Shown piece after piece: positions 19,778-27,908 of a stretch of DNA of 64,000 nt. A program made the position numbers and the translations under genes. The DNA is from a sulfur-oxidizing endosymbiont of Gigantopelta aegis. GTDB lineage: Bacteria > Pseudomonadota > Gammaproteobacteria > GRL18. Each line of letters begins with the position of its first letter. The stretch's first letter is position 1. The notes beneath the pieces are model-generated. The model searched no databases, was not told the origin of the DNA, and worked only from the letters and a program-made list of their open reading frames with translations. The DNA lies in NCBI RefSeq assembly GCF_016097415.1, contig NZ_JAEHGE010000001.1, forward strand, positions 2,343,157-2,407,156. The letters run 5' to 3'.

Positions 19778-20930
19778 ATCAGGCACAATTTATAAAAGCC
19801 CATGAACAGCAATGGCTTATTTTGGAAGTGTTACTTAATTCTCGTTTGAAAAAGGTGTTATTGCAACAAGCCGCTTCTGAACGATCACTCTCTGGAAAAA
19901 AACACCTGACCTTTTGGCAGAAAAAACAGACGAAAAAAAATCATGCTTATCTACAAAGTTTAAATAATGAAAAATTGACCTCACTTAAGCCCAAATTACT
20001 TATACAAGCAGATTTTCCTGCTCTGTATCGGAATGTTTGCCAGCATTTATCATTAGCACAATCCCGCCGTTATAGCCCTTATTTAATAGAACGCTTAAGT
20101 TTTCTGGTGAATGAAGCACACCAACGCTTTTATCAGAAAAATAATAGGCGGGGAAGCAGTGTTCTGGCTTCTTTTATCCATTTTTTCAGCAACAGCTTTC
20201 CACAAATAGTACGCAGCGAGAGCCGTTGGCTATGGCTTCGTCTGCGGTATTTTATCTACCGCTTATTTTAATGATCGTGTTAATTCAGATCTGGCCTGAG
20301 TTTGTCTATAGTGTTATGTCACCGGATAGCGTGGCGGGTATGGAAGCCATGTATGATCCTCAGGCTGAACATATAGGCCGTGAACGTGGCTCAGAATCCG
20401 ATGCACGTATGTTTGGTTTTTATATTTTAAACAATACCGGCATTGGTTTTAGAACCTTTGCCACCGGTTTACTCTTTGGTATTGGTAGTATTTTCACCCT
20501 ACTCTTTAATGGCTTGCATATTGGTGCGGCGGCGGGTCATCTGACCCAGATCGGCTATGGCAATACCTTTTGGCCTTTTGTTTCCGGTCATAGTGCCTTG
20601 GAACTCAGTGCTATTGCGCTCAGTGGTAGTGCGGGTTTGAAAATAGGCTTTTCATTGTTGATGCCGGGACGAAAAAGCCGTTATCAGGCATTATTGGATG
20701 CTGCCTCAGTGGCGGTAAAAATAATGGCTGGTGCTGCAGTAATGTTTTTTATGGCTGCTTTTGTTGAGGCCTTTTGGTCATCATCTCAGACCATTGCGCC
20801 GCTGATTAAATATGCTGTAGGCGCATTGATGTGGCTGCTGGTATTTGCCTATTTTGCCTTTGCAGGACAGAAGACAGTCGAGCAGAAGAGTGGGAAAAAG
20901 AAGGCCAATTTTATGAAGTTAGAAGAATGA
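19774..20930 (+). pseudogene. SpoIIM-like (stage II sporulation protein M family) membrane protein, one frameshift
   Basis: The first 150 residues are soluble and helical (IERLSFLVNEAHQRFY is the typical pre-membrane motif). After SESRWLWL a single-base shift near 20230 moves to a frame with several membrane helices, including FGFYILNNTGIGFRTFATGLLFGIGS and FVSGHSALELSAI, the family signature. Repaired length would be about 385 aa. In non-sporulating bacteria these proteins occur in MoxR operons and are not tied to sporulation. It overlaps both neighbours by 4 bp, indicating translational coupling. Confidence 0.8.
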
Positions 20931-22093
20931 ATCTTCAAGCGCTGACCTTTGCCGTTCGTCCAAGAAGCCCATGGGAAGCAATGGATGTTGCTGTGCGCTT
21001 AGCGGTAACACATTGGCGACTCTTATTAGCCAGTTGGTTAGTCTGTGTTTTGCCTATTTTTTTAATAGTGAATGTTCTGCTCTTGCAAGCCCATCCTTAT
21101 TGGGTGTTTTTTATCCTGTGGTTTTTAAAGCCGCTTTATGATCGCGTGCCGCTATTCGTTTTATCCAGAGTCATTTTTGCCGAAAAGACCAGTTATAAAG
21201 ATGTCATTTCAGCGATCCCAAGTTTCTTTAAAACCGGTATTTTTTCTGCCTTGACCCTATATCGTCTCGACCCAGGACGTGCATTTTCCTTGCCTGTGAG
21301 TCAACTTGAAGGCTTGAAGGGCAAGCGCCGTAGAGAGCGAATGAAAAGCTTGAGACGAAATGCCAACAATCGTGAGGTGATGCTTTTTGTCTTGTGTTTT
21401 CATTTGGAATCGCTGGTTTCATGGGGTTTAATTGGTATCGTATTAATGATGTTGCCAGTGGATATTGCCATACAAAGTGCGGGTAATTTGTTTACTGAAG
21501 AGCCAAGCTTATTAGCCAATGCCTTATCAATGGCACTTTATTTTATGGTGATGATGGTGGTTGAAACACTCTATGTCGCCGGTGGTTTTATTTTATATTT
21601 AAATCGACGGATAATTTTAGAAGGCTGGGATATTGAATTGGTTTTTAGAAAGCTCGCTCAACGTGCTAGCCAATCAAAATTAAAGCCAATTGCTGAAAAT
21701 AAAATGACTATTAATAAGGGGGCATCACTATTAGCAATCACTCTGAGCTCGCTATTGTTATTGGGTAATGTTTTTGGTCAGATCCGGTCTATGCCAATAC
21801 GCTTAATATGGAAACGGCATCGGCATCTTATCGCAAAATACTCCCGCCAATTGCGCAACCAAAACTTGCAGCGGAGGCTTCCAAAGAAACGATTCAGGCA
21901 GTATTGGCCGATCCTGTTTTTAATCGAATGAAGCAGCTTGAATCACTTAAATACATGGGCGAAAAAATAAAAAAATGAGGATGGCTTAGATATTGAATCC
22001 GGCGCTTTAGTTAGATTATTTGAAAGCATTGGACAGATCCTGGCATTTATCTTTGAGGCTGGCTTATGGCTTTTAGCACTTATTTTTACTTGA

Positions 22094-23044
22094 TTACCCA
22101 TAAAGCTCCGCCATTTTTAGGAGCTTTCCATTCATAGGTGGCGTTTTCATCGCCACGCATAAAAACCTTGGCATCATGTCTTTTAAGTTAAAGCGTCTAT
22201 TAAACCGATAACAAAATTCAGCAAGATACCGAGGTAAATGTTTTGAGTTAATGGAATGATAGCTTCCCTTCATAGAGTTTTTAATATTACCTATCATAGT
22301 GTTAACCCAGATAAACTCAATTTTATCAACACTTGCCGCACCACCACCCGTGACGATTGGAACATGCTTACAGTCAGCTTCTTTAACCGCAGGAAAACAA
22401 TTTAACCCATCTGAGTAAACAGTACTTCCAGGTGTTAAATGAGTTTGTGCCCATCGTTTTATTTCACTGGATTTAAACCCTTTAAGCACATTTAAATTCA
22501 TTGCAATCGGGTGTCCATCTTCATTAGTAGAAACGGCTGCAACGAACGGTGTTTTATTTTCTGAACCACGACCTCTGGAGCCGCCTCTGTGCTCACCACC
22601 CCAGTAGGCATCATCAATTTGAATGATGCCTGATAAAGGTTTACTGTCATCACGTTCTTTCATAACCTGCATGATCTTTTGTTTCATACTCCAGGCTGTA
22701 TTGTAGCTTACCTTAAGCTGTCTCTTTAATTCTAATGCTGAAACCGCTGTCTTCAATTGAGTCATAAGATGAATCGCTAAAAACCACTTAGATAAAGGCA
22801 GTTTGGTACTATCAAATATTGTCCCACAGGTTGCTGATGTCTGATGATGACAATGGTGGCACTGATAAAGATGGCGATGTTCTAGAGTGCAATAAGTCTT
22901 ATTGCCACACTCTGGGCAAACAAATCCATCAGGAAATTTCCATTTAAATAAGGCTTGTCGGCACTGTTTGTCAGTGCCATAATCATTAAAAAGCTCAAAT
23001 AAACTATAACCTTCTTGAAACTGAATTTTATTTTTTGACATCAT
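22094..23044 (-). CDS. IS1595-family (ISXO2-like) transposase
   Basis: About 315 aa. The N-terminal zinc ribbon has CPECGNKTYC and CHHCHHQTSA, followed by the DDE-type ISXO2 domain with IQIDDAYWGGEH (first Asp), VYSDGLNCF (second Asp) and the C-terminal LAEFCYRFNRRF. It is intact. Two adjacent ATGs follow a GGAG ribosome site; I take 23044, though 23041 has better spacing. The stop lies just inside the inverted repeat. Confidence 0.9.
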   Translation of the reverse strand: MMSKNKIQFQEGYSLFELFNDYGTDKQCRQALFKWKFPDGFVCPECGNKTYCTLEHRHLYQCHHCHHQTSATCGTIFDSTKLPLSKWFLAIHLMTQLKTAVSALELKRQLKVSYNTAWSMKQKIMQVMKERDDSKPLSGIIQIDDAYWGGEHRGGSRGRGSENKTPFVAAVSTNEDGHPIAMNLNVLKGFKSSEIKRWAQTHLTPGSTVYSDGLNCFPAVKEADCKHVPIVTGGGAASVDKIEFIWVNTMIGNIKNSMKGSYHSINSKHLPRYLAEFCYRFNRRFNLKDMMPRFLCVAMKTPPMNGKLLKMAELYG

Positions 23045-23068
23045 TCTACTCCACACATAATCTATACT

Positions 23069-23153
23069 TTAATTATAGTATAATTATAGTATAATTATAG
23101 TATAATTATAGTATAATTATAGTATAATTATAGTATAATTATAGTATAATTAT
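23069..23153. repeat. Tandem 11-bp array TATAATTATAG upstream of the IS1595 transposase
   Basis: Six full and two partial copies of TATAATTATAG (23079-23144 full). Each unit is a near-palindrome with a consensus -10 hexamer TATAAT on both strands. The array lies about 25 bp upstream of the transposase start and so overlaps its promoter region. Confidence 0.9.
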
Positions 23154-23664
23154 CGAAATATGGCGGAGCTTTGTGGGTAATCAAGTATTTTTATTTTCTT
23201 ATTAGTGAAATATCGAGACCGTTTACAAATAGGCTTAGGGCGGCTGTTTAAAGCCAAAGAAAAGCCAGCCGAATTACCAGAAATGTTATTTGGCCTGGAT
23301 TTACGGGAAGAATCTTTACCCGCTGATGTGGTCGCACAGGCTTTACAGCTTTACCAGGCACAGGAATATCGAGCCTCAATGGCATTATTATACCGTGCGA
23401 GTTTGGCTTATTTGGTAAAAAATTATGAATTTAGTTTGCCAAATGGTGCTACAGAAGGGGATTGCCTGGACTTAGTGACAAAAAATCTTACCTTGCCCAG
23501 TGAAGCTGAAGGCAATTATTTTGTGACTCTCACAAGAGCATGGCAGCAAATAGCCTATGCCCATCGAAATATTTCTGAGCAAGAATTTCAAGCCTTGTGC
23601 GATAATTGGTCATTATACTATTCTCAAACCCAAGCTCCAGACTCAAGAAGAAAGGGGGCTGACG

Positions 23665-24867
23665 ATGAATAAATCTACGCAGATTTTACTCACCCTTTTG
23701 CTGCTGATAATCAGTTTGGCCACAGGCTATTGGTTTTATAATAATTTTGAATGGCTCGATGAAGAAAAGGAAGTGGGTTTTCAGGGGATAGCACAAACCA
23801 ACAATCTATTAGCGGCTGAGTTTTTTCTTAGAAAAATGGGCATAGATGTTCAGCAAGTGAATGGTTTAGTGGCATTTCGTGACTTGCCATCAGCACAACA
23901 TAGCATACTGATCACGACGCAACGTGAAACCATTAACAAAGAATTGAGCAAAAACTTATTAGCCTGGGTACGTGAGGGTGGACACCTGATTGTTGAAGCT
24001 CGAAAAACGACTGAACCCGAAGAAGATGACTTGCTATCTCAATGGCAAATAAGCGCTCAGGCAATTGAAGCACAGGAAGGGCAGGAAGATAAAGGGCAGG
24101 CAATTGATGACGCGGTGAAATCCATTCTGCAACAGAATGATACTGAAGCAGAAGATATACCCGTAGCAGTTCAATTGTCGAATAAAACAATGATAGATGT
24201 CAATTTTCCGTATGATCTCAGCTTATATAAAGAGTCGTCAGATACCCCGTTGAGCTGGTTAGTGCATGATAAGAGTGCGGCGTATATTATGCAACTTTCA
24301 TTAGGGCAGGGCTTACTCACGGTTTTAAATTCAACAAAAATATTTAACAATGAACAAATAGCGCAATTTGATCATGCGCGATTATTGCATTATTTAACGC
24401 AATATAATGGTCATGATGTGGGTGTCTGGCTCATACGCGTTGATGATATGCCCGCCTTGTGGCAATGGTTATGGGATTATGCCTGGCCAGCCATGTTGAG
24501 TTTAAGCCTGCTATTTTTAATTTGGCTCTGGCGTGCGCCACTACGTTTCGGGCCACGATTCAGTGATAAGGCTATCGAGCGGCGTCGTTTGCTGGAACAT
24601 ATACAGGCCAGTGGTCATTATCGTTGGCATCATGAGCAATCGGGATATTTATTAGCCCAGGTTCAGGCTGATTTATGGGATCATCTACAGCGCTCACATC
24701 CGACGATACATAGAGAGAATCCAGCACTTGCCTATAGGAAATTGGCTGATATTACAGCAATTCAAATAGAGCTTATTGAGCAAGCATTGACGCCGGTTGA
24801 CAGTATGAGTGAGCAGGAATTCATTAATCATATTAAAGTAATGGAAAAAATCCGCCAGCATTTATAG
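23665..24867 (+). CDS. DUF4350-domain membrane protein
   Basis: 400 aa. An N-terminal membrane anchor (ILLTLLLLIISLATGYWFY) is followed by a periplasmic DUF4350/GATase-like region (LAAEFFLRKMGIDVQQ; LLAWVREGGHLIVE), then a second membrane helix (WPAMLSLSLLFLIWLW) and an RFGP motif before a cytoplasmic helical tail. The ATG overlaps the DUF4129 stop region by 8 bp and has AAAGGGGG upstream. Position and domains are those of the standard MoxR-DUF58-DUF4129-DUF4350 cluster. Intact. Confidence 0.8.
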   Translation: MNKSTQILLTLLLLIISLATGYWFYNNFEWLDEEKEVGFQGIAQTNNLLAAEFFLRKMGIDVQQVNGLVAFRDLPSAQHSILITTQRETINKELSKNLLAWVREGGHLIVEARKTTEPEEDDLLSQWQISAQAIEAQEGQEDKGQAIDDAVKSILQQNDTEAEDIPVAVQLSNKTMIDVNFPYDLSLYKESSDTPLSWLVHDKSAAYIMQLSLGQGLLTVLNSTKIFNNEQIAQFDHARLLHYLTQYNGHDVGVWLIRVDDMPALWQWLWDYAWPAMLSLSLLFLIWLWRAPLRFGPRFSDKAIERRRLLEHIQASGHYRWHHEQSGYLLAQVQADLWDHLQRSHPTIHRENPALAYRKLADITAIQIELIEQALTPVDSMSEQEFINHIKVMEKIRQHL

Positions 24868-24924
24868 GCTGAATTCGTATAAAAATAACAGTAAAAACTA
24901 TAGTAAAAAAAGTAGGAATATTTT

Positions 24925-25887
24925 ATGGAAAATACAGCAACAATGACTCAGCTTTGCCAGTCGATAAAAAGCGAAATGGCCAAGGCTGTGATTGGACAAA
25001 CCGAGGTCATTGAGCAAATATTAGTTGCCTTAATTGCCAGTGGTCATGTCCTAATTGAAGGTGTGCCGGGGCTGGGTAAAACATTAATGGTGCAAGCATT
25101 GGCAAAAACCTTTGATGGTGATTTTGCACGTATTCAATTTACCCCGGATTTAATGCCGAGTGATGTGACTGGACATGTACTCTATGATATGAAATCGGAA
25201 AGTTTCAAAGTAAGAAAAGGACCGGTGTTTACCAATCTCTTGTTGGCCGATGAAATTAATCGCGCGCCAGCAAAAACACAGGCTGCACTGCTTGAAGTGA
25301 TGCAAGAGCAACAGGTGACATTGGAAGGGCGTTCCATGTCAGTCTCACACCCCTATATGGTCTTAGCGACTCAAAATCCGATTGAGCAGGAAGGGACTTA
25401 TCCACTGCCTGAAGCACAATTGGATCGTTTCTTATTTAAAGTGTTAATCGCTTATCCAGAAGATAAAGAAGAGCTACAACTGGTACAGCACATTACCAAC
25501 AAAAAGCTGGGTGATAAATTGGATGTTTCCAATGTTGCTTGCTGTTTACAAGCAGAAACAGTTTTAGAGTTACAACAACATGCTGCTTCATTAGAAGTGG
25601 ATGAGCAAGTAGTGCAGTATGCGATTAATATTGTTCGAGCTACACGAGAATGGCCGGGGATTTCTATCGGTTCAGGGCCTCGGGGGGGGATTGCCCTGAT
25701 TCGAGCGGCCAGAGCTTATGCTGTGGTTGATGGTCGCGATTTTATTACCCCTGATGATGTCAAAAAAGTGACCCTGCCTGCCATGCGGCATCGAATTATT
25801 CTTTCGCCTGAAATGGAATTGGAAGGTGTGCATGTTGATCAGGTCTTGAAAAATATACTTGATAAAATAACAGCGCCAAGACATTAA
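24925..25887 (+). CDS. MoxR-family AAA+ ATPase
   Basis: 320 aa, intact. Walker A is GVPGLGKT, Walker B LLADEINR, with the sensor region ATQNPIEQEGTYPLPEAQLDRFLF and sensor 2 in the C-terminal lid. MoxR ATPases act as chaperones with partner proteins that carry von Willebrand or DUF58 domains to mature or insert metal or protein complexes. The next gene, DUF58, starts at its stop codon (overlap of one base), which fits a partner pair. Confidence 0.92.
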   Translation: MENTATMTQLCQSIKSEMAKAVIGQTEVIEQILVALIASGHVLIEGVPGLGKTLMVQALAKTFDGDFARIQFTPDLMPSDVTGHVLYDMKSESFKVRKGPVFTNLLLADEINRAPAKTQAALLEVMQEQQVTLEGRSMSVSHPYMVLATQNPIEQEGTYPLPEAQLDRFLFKVLIAYPEDKEELQLVQHITNKKLGDKLDVSNVACCLQAETVLELQQHAASLEVDEQVVQYAINIVRATREWPGISIGSGPRGGIALIRAARAYAVVDGRDFITPDDVKKVTLPAMRHRIILSPEMELEGVHVDQVLKNILDKITAPRH

Positions 25888-27287
25888 TGATTGATCTTGT
25901 CGTGAATTTTTTTTACTCCCTCTGGCATCGTTTGAAGCCGGGGAGGCAGTTGTTTTTCTTGTTAATGGCCTTGACTGTTTTGGGTGTCATCGTATCCGTG
26001 TGGCCAGAAAATTTATGGCTGTGGCAGGGGAGCTTAATACTGGCAAGCACTATCCTATTAATTGATTTATTACGTCTTTATGGTTTTAAAAAATTTCATA
26101 TTGAACGTCAGGCGCCAGGCAAAATATCACTCGGATTATGGCATGATATTCACTTAATACTGCATTATGAAGCGGGTCATTTTTCGGCTAAGAAAATTCA
26201 CCTTAAGGTGTTTGATCATTATCCCGTTAATTGTGAATACCGTTATTTACCTCGCCAAGTCACCTTAATGTCAGAACAAAAAGTGACTATTGATTATCAA
26301 ATAAAGGCTCTAAAACGCGGCAATGAAATTTTTTCCGGAGTGCAATGTTTACTGGCTTCACCCTGGGGTTTCTGGTTGAGAAATTATCGTGCAAAAACGA
26401 TTTCAACCACCATGGTTTATCCTAATTTTGCCGCTATTAGTCAATACGCGCTATTGGCGACAGAAAACCGTTTAAGTCAGTTAGGAATCAGAAAAATTCG
26501 TCGCCGTGGTGAAGGTATGGATTTTAATCAATTGCGAGAATACCGTGAAGGTGATTCCCTCAGACAAATAGACTGGAAGGCGACTTCACGCTTATGAAAA
26601 TTAATTTCCAGAGAATATCAGGATGAAAAAGATCAGGAAATTATATTTCTGCTGGATTGTGGGCGGCGTATGTTGTCTCATGATGATGAGTTGTCGCACT
26701 TTGATCATACCCTTAATGCGATGTTATTGGTTTCCTATATTGCGCTGCATCAGGGTGATGCGGTTGGTTTTTCCACCTTTGGAACTGGCGATGATAATGA
26801 AGAGCAAGCTCAGTCTCCCACTCAATCAAAGCGTTGGATTCCGGCACGAAAAGGCATGGCAACCATACAATCCTTATTAAACAATGTGTATGACTTGCAC
26901 GCTCATGCAGTCACACCGGATTATACTAAAGCCGTCACACAATTATTATTACGTCAGAAAAAACGTGCCTTGATTATTGTGCTGACTAATTTGAGAGATG
27001 AGGACAGCCATGACTTGCTCAATGCGCTACAATTACTCAAGCGTAAACATTTGGTGGTGCTTGCCAGTTTAAAAGAACAGGCTTTAGAACAAGTGATGGA
27101 AAAGCCGGTTGATGATTTTTCTGATGCCTTACTCTTTGCCTCAACGTGTGACTACCAAAGACAAAGAAAAAAAATGTTTGAAAACTTACAGGCTCGTGGG
27201 GTAAATTATTTAGACGTCACACCGGATAAATTAGCGGTAAGTTTAGTCAACCGATATTTAGATATTAAGAGTAGTGGGCAATTATAA
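25887..27287 (+). pseudogene. DUF58 (vWA-like) protein, one frameshift
   Basis: Two N-terminal membrane helices (LFFLLMALTVLGVIVSV) lead to the DUF58 signature RRRGEGMDFNQLREYREGDSLRQIDWKATSR. Right after it, one base is missing near 26595. In the next frame the protein continues with KLISREYQDEKDQEI and a vWA-like core (IIFLLDCGRRM, containing the metal-site-like DxGxxM) to the end at 27287. Repaired length is about 466 aa, normal for the family. It partners the MoxR ATPase upstream. The break may be a sequence error. Confidence 0.82.
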
Positions 27288-27327
27288 AATTGCACAAATA
27301 CGATCACCATCCTCCAGGAGAAAATTT

Positions 27328-27849
27328 TTGAAAATTTCATTAATCGCAGCGATGGCAGAAAATAGAGTCATCGGTATCGACAATCAATTACCATGGAAAT
27401 TACCAGCGGATTTAGCCTGGTTTAAAAAAAATACAGTCAATAAACCCATCGTAATGGGGCGAAAAACATGGGAGTCCTTACCTTTTCGACCCCTACCCGG
27501 ACGGGATAATATTATTATTACTCGTGACAGAGACTATCAAGCCAAAAACACAAAAGCTGAAATTATCCCTTCTGCCATTGTCTGTTCATCAATTGATGAG
27601 GCCATACAAGTAGCAAAAGAAAAATCGCATGAAGAACTCATGTTTATTGGTGGCGCAACACTCTATGAGCAAGTGTTAGAAAAAGCGGATTGCCTGTATT
27701 TAACATTCGTTAAAGGCGATTTTGACGGTGACGCTTGGTTCCCTGAAATTGATTTCTCACAATGGCAGGAAAGCTATGTTCAGGACAATCTACCGGATGA
27801 GAAAAACCCCCACCATTATCGTTTTAGTATCTATCAACGAAACCAGTAG
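27328..27849 (+). CDS. folA: Dihydrofolate reductase
   Basis: NADPH-dependent reduction of dihydrofolate for thymidylate and purine synthesis. 173 aa, starting at TTG 27328, which has CAGGAG seven bases upstream and gives the standard N-terminus KISLIAAMAENRVIG. Conserved pieces are LPWKLPADLAWFKKNT (the catalytic acidic residue in PADL), VMGRKTWESLP and the cofactor site MFIGGATLYEQ. Length is slightly above the usual 160 aa. It stands after the MoxR operon and may be read from it. Confidence 0.92.
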   Translation: MKISLIAAMAENRVIGIDNQLPWKLPADLAWFKKNTVNKPIVMGRKTWESLPFRPLPGRDNIIITRDRDYQAKNTKAEIIPSAIVCSSIDEAIQVAKEKSHEELMFIGGATLYEQVLEKADCLYLTFVKGDFDGDAWFPEIDFSQWQESYVQDNLPDEKNPHHYRFSIYQRNQ

Positions 27850-27908
27850 GGTGCTGAGGAACGATGCGCACCATTGACCACATCCTACAAGTGTAAAGAT
27901 AAATGGGC
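27847..27908. repeat. Partial copy of the dispersed GTAGGATG element
   Basis: Directly after folA. GTAGGGTGCTGAGGAACGATGCG and CCACATCCTAC echo the arms of the elements at 38100 and 63867, and the flank GTAAAGATAAATGGGCTT is the same as at 38184. The arms here are degenerate, so this copy may no longer form a long hairpin. Confidence 0.5.

Larger units (their letters stand above)
22088..23186 (-). mobile_element. IS1595-family insertion sequence
   Basis: 1099 bp with long terminal inverted repeats (13 bp perfect, ACTTGATTACCCA, then AAAGCTCCGCCAT after one mismatch). Both sides carry ATTTTT (22082-22087 and 23187-23192), which I read as the target duplication because removing one copy restores the host gene exactly. 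A single transposase gene and an upstream array of 11-bp repeats make up the inside. Confidence 0.9.
20927..23672 (+). pseudogene. DUF4129-type membrane protein split by an IS1595-family element
   Basis: The N-terminal part (from ATG 20927, overlapping the previous stop) has several membrane helices and a cytoplasmic loop rich in Arg and Lys. Shifts near 21785 and in an A7 run at about 21970 are needed to continue (DPVYANTLNMETASASY; EDGLDIESGALVRLF). The reading then enters a helix cut by the IS at 22088-23186. Removing the IS and one 6-bp target copy restores the helix in frame (LALIFIFLLVKYRDR). The soluble C-terminal DUF4129 domain (QEYRASMALLYRASLAYL, ending EFQALCDNW) follows and ends at 23672. 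Total about 540 aa. The IS must separate the two halves in the cell. Confidence 0.8.

Noticed and set aside
23069-23153. Possible replication origin or iteron array
   Set aside because: The array is inside an IS1595 element directly before the transposase, with no dnaA box cluster or replication gene nearby.
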